Assembly: GCA_032622095.1 (NCBI GenBank)
Contig: CP136064.1
Span: forward strand, 130,685,605-130,749,604
Direction of reading: 5' to 3'
DNA from: Siphonodentalium dalli
Lineage: Eukaryota > Mollusca > Scaphopoda > Gadilida > Siphonodentaliidae
DNA: 64,000 nt
In this document: piece after piece, positions 34,434-45,100 of the stretch
How the letters are laid out: every line of letters starts with the position of its first letter
Numbering within the stretch: the first letter of the stretch is position 1
Notes under the pieces: model-generated
Told to the model about the DNA's origin: nothing
What the model saw: the letters and a program-made list of their open reading frames with translations, nothing else
Database searches by the model: none
Position numbers and translations under genes: made by a program

Positions 34434-35690
34434 GTATGTATAATTACGCTGACTTGAACTTGAACATGGCTTCAGTATTCAGTTGTCATTAATCGATTTC
34501 CTAAAATACCCAGTCAATTATTTGATATTTTGAGTTTATTAATTAGAATAGCATGTTATCGAACTAGGCTAATATCGCCCTTAAACCGAGTAATATCGAT
34601 TTACGACATCTCCAATCCGATTAATATGGATTTACGAAATGCCTAAAATCTACTTCACTGCCATGTCACTGCTATGAAATAACGTGTATATGTATCCAAT
34701 TTTGCGACATCGCTCATAAGAAACAGTTGTCAGTTACTAAGAGGCGATCTAATTAATAAATAGGATAATGGTTGGTTTTATATTATTGGCCTGATATCAG
34801 CCCTCGGTAACATCATATCAGCCTTTGACCTTCTGTCCCAGGCTAATATCATGTTACATCGGGTTGATATCGGGCCTAATATCAAACAAACCAAGTCATA
34901 TACACTAATTATAGATGCCACCCACACCGTCTTGTATAGTATATATCATCAGTGTCTAGAATTTATTGTATATAGGGCCGACTTGTGTTATAGTTAAAGG
35001 CCCACTTAATTTTCGAACCCCCAGATCACATATATAAAATATATGCCATACTATATGCCATTTGTAAGAGAAAGCTCCAAAACATTTTATTATCAACTTA
35101 TCCGATAATAAACTGTGAACATATTGTTTTTGTTGATTTACCGACATATCTTGTGTTCAAGTTTCGTCTGGTTTTGTTAAAATATTTTAAAGATAGAGTT
35201 ATTCCCCTTCCATTGAAAATACATTTTTAGGTTTGAATTATGTTGCATTCTGGGAGCGCAAACGGGGGTAATCTTTTTATGATTTCAGCTGTTTTCTATT
35301 TCTCTATGGTCATCTTATGAGACACAGACGTTTCAAATGGTGATGAATTATAAATATTTCATCATATTTTATGGCATAGACTGTTAAAACCGTATATCAA
35401 GTCTTAACATCTTGTCTTGCAGTAATTATTTCCGCAATAAATTTATAATTATTATTATGTGAACTATTCTTCGATCTTTGATATGGTGACTCTAAAGTCA
35501 TCCGACCTCCTGGTGTCTTAATTGGTACTTGAGGAATTAAGTCACGTCCGCACGGACACCGATTGGTGGTCGGGATTACTCGAGTAAAACTATATGACTT
35601 CAAATGAGCCTTCTAAAGTTAAATTGTATTGTGTATATATGCCAACAGTTTATTTATGTATGTATATATTGTATCATATTGTCTCCATGT
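34434..35690. other. Start of giant intron 2; one degenerate palindrome
   Basis: AT-rich. 34787-34886 is an imperfect inverted repeat ('ggcctgatatcagccc' facing 'gggttgatatcgggcc', with 'taacatcatatcagcc' facing 'ggctaatatcatgtta'). The minus-strand frame at 35397-35603 is unrecognised and not called. Confidence 0.5.
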
Positions 35691-35699
35691 TTGGAGGAA

Positions 35700-35795
35700 T
35701 AAACATATCTCTCTCCTCTCTCTCTCTCTCCTCTCCTCTCATCTCTCTCTCTCTTTCTCTCTCTCTCTCTATATATATATATCTCTCTCTCCCCA
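35700..35795 (+). repeat. (CT)n microsatellite with a short (TA)n stretch
   Basis: An interrupted CT-repeat tract of about 90 bp directly bordering the inverted terminus at 35797. A matching (CT)n tract borders the opposite terminus at 57731. Confidence 0.9.
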
Positions 35796-35796
35796 G

Positions 35797-36073
35797 ATAG
35801 CAACGCTACGTTGATTCTACGTTGGTTTTTGGTTGGTACCGTTGAGTTTACGTTGGTTAGTTTTCACTACGTTGAATCAACGTAGATTCAACGTTGATTC
35901 CCAACGGTTATTCAACGGTTAGATTTCTAACGTTTTTCCAACGTTATTTCAACAATGTTTTTCCAACGTAATTCCCACGACGTTACTTAAATGTTGGTTA
36001 AACGTTGAAAAACTAACGGTAAATCAACCAACGGTATACCAACGTTCTGCCAACGCTGCAAGCGCTATATCTG
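35797..36073. repeat. ACGTTG-type array, left block
   Basis: Dense 'aacgttg' and 'caacgtt' motifs in both orientations ('ctacgttgaatcaacgtag', 'ttccaacgttatttcaac'). Same motif family as 37.3-37.8 and 55.5-57.7 kb. Confidence 0.8.
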
Positions 36074-36497
36074 ATTTTGGTTTAATGTGGGGATATACAC
36101 TGGTGAACTGAATGATTTAAGGACTCGACTTGACTTAATTTTAGATACCTAACTGAATATTGTGTCAATAAAAAGTTAAATAAATAAAGTTACCAGATAA
36201 GTATGTTAATTCTCCATCAATATAGATCTTCCCTCAAAAATAAAATATGATTCCCCATGTTTGAATTTCAATGTCCCATGATACTTTGTGGGGGACTCTG
36301 CCAATATCAACAGGGTGTGTCAGGTAATGGTTTTTAATTTTCTTAATTGCGCTTAAGCTCAAATAATTATGTTTAAGCTCAAATAATTGTGTTTAAGCGC
36401 AAATAATTTTGAAATAGCTTATTTGTACTGAAGCGAAATTATATTATTTCCGCTTAAGCACAAATAATGGAGCTTAAGGGCAAATAATTGTGCTTAA

Positions 36498-37091
36498 AGG
36501 GGTACTGTACGCCAAATGTTGTTGTTGTTTTCTATAGTCTCCGAGTCGGAGAATCAGGTAACAATTTTTTCATTATTTGAAAGTCTGTTGAGTACGAAGT
36601 AGTGTTACGGGTGGCAAATTTACCGGAATGCAAAAATACAAATTGTCGTTGTCGAGTAATTTTTGTACAGTTTTCAACCAAATGAATCAAATTAAAGTTA
36701 TATTATATGCATACTAGTCCCATATTCTCATTTAAGTTATTGTATCGTCACTAGTCAGTGAGTGGCTTGAGTGTTCTCCCCGTATCATCATAATATTTTA
36801 AGCGATCGTGTGTGCGATCAGTTTAACAATCCAGTATCCCTCAATTACTTTATTTGATTACTTCGTGTACACGGAAATTCGTAATTTAGTCGACGCCATT
36901 TTATGGCTCCAGTCATAAATTCAATTTATATCAAATTATTAACTTTTAAATTATTGAATTTTAAGATAGCCTATTAACCTGAGCGTTTACAGAATACATC
37001 TTCGACTCAAATTACTTATGTTTCTATATATTATCGATATTAGATCGTTGTTATGACCGGAAATTTAATGAAAATGGCGTACAGTACCCCT
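36498..37091. mobile_element. TTAA-inserted MITE (594 bp) with visible empty site
   Basis: Ends AGGGGTACTGTACGCCAAAT and the complement TGGCGTACAGTACCCCT, each bordered by TTAA (36494-36497 and 37092-37095). Outside the TTAA the flanks read gtgc and gcac. Removing the element and one TTAA restores 'gtgcTTAAgcacaaataatt', a repeat unit found elsewhere in this field. The TTAA target and AGGG ends suit Kolobok- or piggyBac-type non-autonomous elements. Interior non-coding. Confidence 0.88.
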
Positions 37092-37267
37092 TTAAGCACA
37101 AATAATTATTTGAAGTGAATTTGGACTCCCATACAAAATGTTTCCTTGTGATACATTGAAACTTATGTTGATTGCTCTCTATGACTCACAATTATTATTT
37201 ATATACATCAGAATCAATACAGAAAGTTCAGGGAATAGATACACTTCTATTATACACAAATTCAATT

Positions 37268-37830
37268 GAGTTGTTATATTAATAATAACCGAAATAGGGA
37301 ATTAGCCAGTGCTAGCTACTACAATTCGTAGCCAATAATAAATCAATGTTGAAAGAACGTTGTATTTCCAACATTGAATCAACGTCATTTTTTCAACGTT
37401 GAATCAACGTTATTTTTCCAACGTTGAATCAACGTTATTTTTCAAACATTGAATCAACGTTATTTTTCCAACATTGAATCAACGTTTCATTTCCAACATT
37501 GTATTTAGAGTTGTTAAATTAACAGAAATTGGGAATTAGCAAGAGCTATTGGAGTTTGTGGTATATCTCCAATAATAAATCAATGTTGAAACAACGTTGT
37601 ATTTCCAACGTTGAATCAACGTTATTTTTCCAACGTTGAATCAACGTTATTTTTCCAACGTTGAATCAACGTTATTTTTCCAACGTTGAATCAACGTTAT
37701 ATTTTCAACGTTGAATCAACGTTATTTTTCCAATGTTGAATCAACGTTATTTTCCCAACGTTGTATCAACGTTATTTTTCCAACGTTTAATCAACGTTAT
37801 ATTTTCAACGTTAAAAAATGCTGTATGATC
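37268..37830 (+). repeat. 24-25-bp tandem array 'aacgttgaatcaacgttatttttcc'
   Basis: Two blocks of about 240-320 bp, each introduced by a similar non-repeated leader ('gagttgtta...gggaattagc...caataataaatcaatgttga'), then 6-10 copies of the unit 'caacgttgaatcaacgtta' + 'ttttt'. The unit core 'aacgttgaatcaacgtt' is nearly self-complementary. Confidence 0.85.
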
Positions 37831-38699
37831 AACATTGCCAACATTCAATTCTCCAAGATATCTATTTATCCCTTTAAATATAAAGATTGATGTGATCTAT
37901 CAAACAGTTAATAAACTATTAGTTTAAAAACACTACTGGTATATGTTGGCTGAAAGCATTTGAAATTTAATGCTGGAGCAATATGTGGTGCAATGTGCTA
38001 GCAGAATAGTAAACCGATGAAGCAAAGGTGTGGCAATTTATCTCCTCACTCTTCTATCCACCCCCCCCAAAAAATTCAAATAGTCATGTTCCTGGGGGAG
38101 GGGGGTTCAGAAAAACATTCCACGATACAACGCAAGTTTTTTCGAAGGCAATTTGGGACCAACCCCAAAGTTTGATGAAAAATGGTTAATATATAGAAGG
38201 ATAAGGCATACACAGAGTGTGAAATGTTTTAAATAGCCATGCGGAAGAAATGCCAATCATGTAAGTTTAATGAAAAACTCCAGAAATCTCATAAAATTAC
38301 TCATAGGGGCTCAGATACATGTTTCAGTGGCAAGAAGTATGGGAGGCCAAATTCACATTTAATAATGAATTATGCTGTTAAAAGCGCAAATAATTAAAAG
38401 CGCAAATAATTACGCTTAAGCGCAAATACCACATATTGCATGTGCTTAAAAGCACAAACAGGGCATTTGTGCTTCAGCATAATGAATTGCGCTTAAGCGA
38501 AATTTTAACTACTATCTAACCTATATTCCCATAAAGGCAGAAACTATTGGCATAACCTGGTGAATTTGACACCTAGCAACACAAGAGGAACATGTGGCTA
38601 ACTTTAAAACCTGTTTTATTAGCCTAGTACTCAACAGTCAATTGTGAGTCTGTGTACAACAATCAAAGATAATCCCTAATTTCATTTTATCAGCATAAA

Positions 38700-41070
38700 G
38701 AATTGATGTCTCCCTCCTGGAACTCTTGTATTTTTCCATTTAATTTTTTAAAAGTATTTTTGTACAGATTTGGCCCATTACTATGGTCATATAGCATGAA
38801 TGTGGTGTCACTTCATGAGGGATTGCTTACCTCATATGGTGTACTTATTAACTTAGGGGAAAATACCCTATTTTCATATTATCAGCATTCCTGTCCCAAA
38901 AATTGGTGTTTCATTGCTGGAGCTTTGGTGTCTCAGTCCTTGAGCTCCAGTATTTTAATTAAATTAGCATCTCTTGCATTGATAAATAGTATTTCCATGG
39001 TCATATAGGGTGACTGTGTTGTCAATGAGGGCTTGCTTCCCCCATATGGTGTGCCTGTTTACTCAAAGATTGAAGAAACTCAAAGTGGCCCTGATTAATA
39101 CAGAAGGTAATGCTATCGCCCTGACTAATGCTGAAGAAAATATAATGATATCACGAGTTGCCCCGACTAAACCAGAAGGTAATGTTATGGCGAGTCAGCC
39201 ATTTTAATAAAAAAGTTAATCTGGCTCCCTACCCATCCAAATCAATGAAAACAAGAGGTGATATGTCAATAGGTTAAGGTTGAGTTATGGATAAACCTAT
39301 TTATTCACAAGGGATGTTTAGTTACATATAACCATAAATTGCACTTAAGCATAAATAAGTGCAAATAATTATGCTTAAGCACAAATAATTAAGCTTAAGA
39401 GCAATTGATTGTGCTTAAGCCACATCAATGAACTTACTGGTAGAGGAATACATTTGTTACTTCTCTAATGTGTGAAAACTACGGTTTGTTAGCGTGTCAT
39501 ATGAATGGATCACCATTGGATGATCGAAATGGTATGAGTTAAATATATAGATGATGAACTGGATGACAATATAAAGGAATAGTTTTGGATTGTACTGTCT
39601 GATCCATGCTGATCCATACATTACTATGGTCATATAGCATTAGTATGCATGTGGTGTCACTGCATGAGGGCTTGCTTACCACATATGGTTTACTTAAATG
39701 TATTGACTTATATTTTCATATTGTCAGCATCCCCGTCTCAAAAGTTGGTGTCTCATTCCTGGAGCTTTGGTGTCTCAGACTCTCAGTCCTCGAGCTCGAG
39801 TATTTTTTATTAAATCAGCATCTCTTGCACAGATCTATAGTATTTCATTGGTCATATAGCGCGAATGTGGTGTCACTGAGGGCTCGCTTCCCTCATATGG
39901 TGTGCCTGTATACTCGAAAATTTAAGAAAATCAAAGTCGCCCCGACTAATACAGAAGGTAATGCTATCGCGAGTGGCCCCAACTAATACAGAAGATAATA
40001 TAATGCTATCACGAGTCGCCCTAACTAAAACAGAAGGTAATACTATCGTGACTCAGCCATTTTGATAAAGGAGATAGGATATATCTCCCTACCCATCCAA
40101 ACCAATGAAAACAAGAGGTAATATGTCAATAGGAGTTAAGGTTAAGTTATGGATAAACCTATTTATTCACCAGGGGTGTTTAGTTACATAGAACCATAAA
40201 TTGTGCTTAAGCGCAAATAATTACGCGTAAGTGCAAACAATTACGCAATTGCGCTTAAGCGCAATTAATTATTAAATGTGAATTTGGCCCTCAATAGAAT
40301 CCTGAATACCAGTTAACAGAGAGGGGTGAATCCGGATTGAGGACTGGTTAAGAACATATAAAATACAAGTCATGGTTATTTACACTTAATACTGCTTAAT
40401 ATGATAATTTTCACACATCGGCGGACGTTATGTACGGGAGGCCATTTTCACATTTAATAAATAATTTGACTTAAGCGCAATTAGTTGTACACAAATGTAA
40501 TTGAATTGCGCTTAAGTTCAATTATCTAATAAATGTGAAAACGGCCTCCCATAGTTAGGTGTCTAACAATTTATTTGCGCTTAAGTGTAAATCATTTGCG
40601 CTTAAGCGCAAACACCTAACACTCCCTTACTTCCCTCCGATTGTGAATGATTGAGTCCATCTCATAGTAGTAGCTCCATACAGACTCGAAAGTTGAAGAA
40701 AAAACATATTTCCATATGCATATCAGCATCTCTGTCCCTGGTGTCCCAAGAATTGGTGTCTCACTCCAAGAGCTCTTGTATATTTTATTAAAGGGAATTT
40801 CTTGCACAGATATTTACAATTTCCATGGCCGTAAAAGGGGAATTAGGGTTACTGGGGGAGGCTTGCTTCCCTCACATGGAGTACTTATATTGACTTGCAA
40901 TAAGGGGGAAAAACACTATTTTCATATTATCAGCATCCCTGCCCCCAATAATTTGTGTCTCCATCCCAGAAATCTAGTATATTTTATAAAAAGAGACATA
41001 TCCTGCACAGATCTATACCATTTCCGTGGTCATAAAAAGGGAATTAGGGTTACTGTGGGATTGCTTCCCT
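38700..41070 (+). repeat. Tandem family of about 860-bp units, 2.5-3 copies
   Basis: Landmarks recur at about 860-bp spacing: 'attactatggtcatatagca' (38780, 39620), 'ccctacccatccaa' (39225, 40088), 'ggataaacctatttattcac' (39287, 40150) and 'gcttgcttcc' (39027, 39888, 40860). A third, more divergent copy begins at about 40700. Frames within (38703-39008, 39606-39986, 40716-41108) differ between copies and are not genes. Confidence 0.75.
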
Positions 41071-41227
41071 CATATGGTGGGCTATATAGGCTTGAGTGGT
41101 GTGTTTAGGCCTGTGCCATTTAAAATTAATTCAGTGGGGATCAATGCATATGAATTTTTATTTGCGCTTAAGTACAAATAAGGAATAAATGTGAAAATGG
41201 CCTCCCATACCTCTGAACCAGATCACA

Positions 41228-41270
41228 CACCCCCCCCCCCCCCCCCCACCCAAAGTTTGAGATTTTTTTT
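41228..41270. repeat. Poly-C run followed by poly-T
   Basis: About 19 C in a row, then AAAGTTTGAGA and a run of T. Simple repeat; possible G-quadruplex on the minus strand. Bases here may be unreliable. Confidence 0.8.
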
Positions 41271-41705
41271 TTTTCAAAGTCAAATATCCCTTCCCCCCAT
41301 TTATAGGTTGGAATTTTCCAATTGGTACATTCCAGCCCAACTCCCCCTCCCCAATCCACCACCGACAGTTTGTTTAGTTATTTTCTTTTGTTCAATAAAA
41401 CCAGATGAATCAGACATATTATAAATCGTTTTAGCCACACACCCCTCAATAAAGACAATAACCACGTTATTAATACGTTAGCGAATATCGATATTAATTG
41501 CGCCAGGGACAAAACGCACCTGTTAGAAACTAAACAGCTCGCGGTGAGTTGCACGTGCATGACGCGCTCTTGACGTCATAATATTTCGTCATCGCGCATT
41601 GTTGAGTGTTTGGATTTGAAAATATTTCGAGTAGTAGTACACGATTTGGGACAACTTCCATGGAGCGTTCGAATAAACGACCACCACGTCACCACGTTGA
41701 CCTAC

Positions 41706-41756
41706 ATATAGACCCGGAATAGCTGCGCAGTTCAGTTTACGGACGTGTGAACATCG
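41706..41756 (+). promoter_or_regulatory. Candidate core promoter and tiny 5' leader exon
   Basis: Upstream is a CpG-rich stretch with a TGACGTCA site at 41571-41578. Then comes a TATA-like 'catata' (41705-41710) and, about 25 bp on, an initiator-like TTCAGTTT (+1 near A41734), then a strong donor (CG|GTGAGT at 41757). The layout resembles a first-exon promoter on the plus strand inside the giant intron. A plausible acceptor (taattttgcag) ends at 44569, but no coding exon follows it convincingly. Could be a non-coding transcript or a chance arrangement. Confidence 0.3.
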
Positions 41757-42087
41757 GTGAGTATTAATTATTGACCCAATTTAAAAACAATTCACAATCA
41801 CTCCCTCACTTTGTGAAGTTAGTCTCTGGCCGGGCCGTACTCCGAGTCTCCGTGACCTAAATAGTCTGGGTCGCTGTCTCTGACCCGTGACCGTGACATT
41901 CACATTGCGCTTGAAGTTGAATTTGCCAGTGAACTTTTAGTTTTACAACGACAACACCTACATTTTCATTTTGTATTTCGTCAAGTGACCAATTTTAAAT
42001 GGGGATTTCCATGCAAATCTGCTCAGCTGAGCAAAAGGTACAGAGTTGCAGTAACTTGCACGGCATTGTCGGCATACTTCTGATTTG

Positions 42088-42314
42088 ATGTGGCATTGGA
42101 AACAACAGGTATTCTGGTATTTAACTTGTTCCTATAATGTTGGTGTATAACTGTATTTATTTTTTAATTTTGTATTGATTTTTCAAATGTAATTAGGTCA
42201 AGTGATGTAATTCCAGAAAATAATTCTCAAAAATGTATTTTATATATTGAAAAATGTTATGATTTACCAAGCGGAACTGCAGATAAATAGCTGTTGTTTC
42301 CAATGCCACATTAA
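42088..42314. repeat. Inverted repeat with 21-bp perfect arms
   Basis: 'atgtggcattggaaacaaca' on the left and its exact complement 'tgttgtttccaatgccacat' on the right, about 180 bp apart. Likely MITE ends. Confidence 0.65.
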
Positions 42315-42614
42315 TTCCTGGCACAGTGCTCAGAAAAAGTCAGTTGCAAGAGAGGGTCCTCAGAGGGAACTCTAAATTTCTCGAAGTTGAATATTGAAAT
42401 TGTGTTTGTTTGAATGAAGATTTGCAGTTTACAAATTTTACAAATTACAATGTATATCTATATCTGACATGTAGATCTATATGTTTATATAATATTGGCT
42501 ATTCAGTATTCTCAATCTCAGTAATGGAGTAAATAATTATTCGGTGTCTCTCAGTCTCAGTCTCACTCTCAGGGGGGAGGGTAGTAAAATAAAATTAGCA
42601 GGAAGGTATGCTGT

Positions 42615-42995
42615 TTTTATACGCCCTTTTTGAAAAAAGGTTGTATTATGTTATCAGTCTGTCCGTCTGTCTGTCCGTCCGTTAACATTTGTGGTTTCCG
42701 ATCGATAACTCCAGTTTGGATTATTTTATCTGAACCAAAGTTGGTATGTGTATTTCCCAACCAAAGATACAGGCCAAGTTCGAATATGGGTTCCGTACAA
42801 TTATTTTTACATGAGTTACGGCCCTTTATCAACTTAGAATTTGACCAATTTCATAACATTTCGGTTTCCGACCGATAACTCCAGTTTTTATTATTTTATC
42901 TGCACAAACCAGAGCTGGTATGTGTTTTTCCCAGCTAAAATTACAGGCCAAGTTCGAATATAGGTTCTGTATAATTATTTTTACGTGAGTTACTC
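42615..42995 (+). repeat. Dispersed repeat with GTCT/GTCC head
   Basis: A small hairpin ('ccctttttgaaaaaagg'), a TCTGTCCGTCTGTC run, then two loosely similar units of about 190 bp ('gataactccagttt', 'attattttatctg', 'aggccaagttcgaatat', 'acaattatttttac'). This head-plus-unit layout is common in invertebrate non-autonomous elements; class not settled. Confidence 0.55.
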
Positions 42996-43002
42996 TTGAG
43001 TG

Positions 43003-43428
43003 CCTACTCTCGGGCTCCAAATAAAAGTGCAGGGGGGGGGGGATTCCATTGAAAGTTAATAAAAGTGCAGGCCCAAATAATAGTGCAGGGGAAACTCTGA
43101 ACAAAACATCAACTGTTAAACATATTATTTTTACAGTTCGTGAGTTCGTGTACCGGTAGGTCAAGTATAGGAATCAACATAGTACGGTATATGTCATGTG
43201 GTGTTTTATTCAGTATTTAAATGTTCACATGTGTGTCATATATATTTGAATATATATAAACTTATCTTTTTGGTATCAGAGTCATATAGAAATCTTGAGT
43301 TTGTGCTGATTTCAATTTTCATAGCCTCAAAATTAATAAACGTGCAGACCCAAATAAGCACTGTGCAGGGGGGGATTTCCCAAGAAAATAATAAACGTGC
43401 ATGCATGTTTATTTGGAGCCCAAGAGTA
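43003..43428. mobile_element. MITE with TACTCTCGGGCTCCAAATAA ends
   Basis: The left end TACTCTCGGGCTCCAAATAA faces the right end TTATTTGGAGCCCAAGAGTA (about 18 of 20 pair). The interior contains repeated 'aataaaagtgcagg' and 'aataaacgtgca' units. A related copy lies at about 48870-49710. Confidence 0.6.
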
Positions 43429-43663
43429 ATATAGTAATAAACATACAGGGCGGAATAAACACACAGGGCGGAATATTCCCAATTTTTAATAAACATACAG
43501 GGCGGAATAAACATGCAGGGTGGAAATTTCCCCAAATCTATTGAAATACTCATTTAAAATCCACCATAGCTCGATCGTCCTATTTAATATTGTACTAGTA
43601 CTAATTTATATGTTATTACTACATTGTAATCCACTTTGAGAAATGGATTGTATATTTAATAAA

Positions 43664-43794
43664 TAGAGCATGGCTTGGAGTGAAATACGCCGATATAGTG
43701 CATAGTGAGGTTGTGTAGTTCACGACGCGAAGCGGAGTGAACTACACAACCGCACTATGCACTATATCGGCGTATTTCACGACAAGTCATGCTC
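43664..43794. repeat. 131-bp palindrome
   Basis: 'gaaatacgccgatatagtgc' faces 'gcactatatcggcgtatttc'; the arms of about 60 bp are nearly perfect with almost no loop ('cacgacgcgaagcggagtg'). The ends read agagcatg/catgctct. Confidence 0.8.
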
Positions 43795-43829
43795 TAATTA
43801 TTATATTGTATCGAACAAATGCAGAAATT

Positions 43830-44440
43830 AAAGGCAAACCAGTGGGCAAACACGATTTTTTTTAAAAGAAAAATAAATAATATGTAAAAAAAAAAACAAA
43901 AAAAAAATTAAATTCCTCTTTGTTCAGGTTTGTTTGTTTGGTTTTTTTTAATTAATTCTTTGAAATTTTTTTTGTTTTCAATGTTTGTTTTCCTGTTTTT
44001 TGTTTTTTTTAATTATTTTTATTTGTTGTATTAAAATGTTTATTTATTTTTCATGTTTGTTTTCCTGTTTTAAAAAAAACTTGTTTTTTTAAATCCCCCT
44101 TTGTTCAGGTTTGTTTGTTTTTTTAAATTAATTTTTTTGTTGTAATTTTTTTTTTTTTCCTGTTTTTTTTTAAACTTTGCCTGCCTGTTTGTTGCTTTTT
44201 TTTATTGTAAATTTGTCATTTAATTTTTTTTTTTTTTTCAATTCCCCTTTGTTCAGGTTTGTTTGTTTGTTTTTGTTAAACTTTTTCACCTGTTTGTTTG
44301 TTTTTTTTTAATTATGCCTGTGTTTTTTTTTCAATGTTTGTTTTCCTGTTGAACTTTGTTGTTTTTTTTGTTGTAAATCTTTATCTATTTTGTTTATTTT
44401 TCATGTTTGTTTTCCTGTTTTTAAAAAAACTTTTTTTTGT
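43830..44440. repeat. T-rich low-complexity repeat block
   Basis: Degenerate units of about 100 bp built from 'ccccctttgttcaggtttgt' + 'ttgtttttt' and 'catgtttgttttcctgtttt'. Strand-asymmetric (T-rich on plus). Confidence 0.75.
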
Positions 44441-45100
44441 TGCAAAAAACTGTGTCAGTCATTAATTTCTGCTGTTCCTTTTTGTTACGTTTGAAAATCA
44501 GTGATCATATGATAAATATATGTATGATTTGAAATAAAACCTTCCAATATAACATATTAATTTTGCAGATTCCAGACTACTACTGGTGGTAGAGTGTGAC
44601 CAAATCGGTTAATACTGGCCACAATTTCAAAGAATATATTTTCAGTTTATTGGCGGTTAACACCATACATATACTATGCTACATGTTTAATACTGTGGCT
44701 TTCTTTCTCCAGACAAAAATCTGTACATTGATTACTTGCAGATTATTATGTGGGAAGGTTTTACTTCAAATCACGCCATTACTAGTATGGCTTATCACTA
44801 ATTTTCAAAACTATATACAGCATGCTCAGATTTCCAGCTTTTTATACACAAAACAGTGGACTGGAATTCATTGGATAGGGATATAGGGTGTATGTGCTCA
44901 CAGGGTTAACACTGAAAATTATTCAGTATTAAAAGGATAAATAATTCCAGTTGAAAACTTGTAATACTGGTAAATCCAATGATGGTTAAGTAACAAAATA
45001 TTGTGGAACTCGAACTTGAACAAGGAGTAAAGTCATATAACAGTTTTCAGCAAAGTTTTTGTTAAAGTTTTCTCAAGATCATTGTGATAGTGATAATGTT
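44441..45100. other. Stretch 3' of the Crypton remnant; no gene called
   Basis: Contains an acceptor-like 'taattttgcag' at 44559-44569 and an unrecognised frame at 44596-44886 without domain content. Confidence 0.4.

Larger units (their letters stand above)
36330..41180. repeat. Field of palindromic GCTTAAGCGCAAATAATT repeats
   Basis: Clusters at about 36340-36500, 37092-37110, 38380-38500, 39340-39425, 40200-40270, 40470-40615 and 41160, each with several copies of 'ttgcgcttaagcgcaa' or the A-variant 'gtgcttaagcacaaataatt'. The core (GCTTAAGC) is self-complementary. Clusters recur with the 860-bp tandem family. Confidence 0.75.

Noticed and set aside
35397-35603. Minus-strand frame of 68 codons with a Cys/Arg/Pro-rich middle
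   Set aside because: It looks slightly protein-like but has no recognisable family and no support from splice sites or neighbours.
38703-41108. Several frames of 100-130 codons
   Set aside because: They fall in the 860-bp tandem family, differ between copies and show no conserved protein sequence.
44596-44886. 96-codon frame following an acceptor-like site
   Set aside because: Considered as the exon fed by the 41.7-kb promoter candidate, but there is no domain and coding character is weak.
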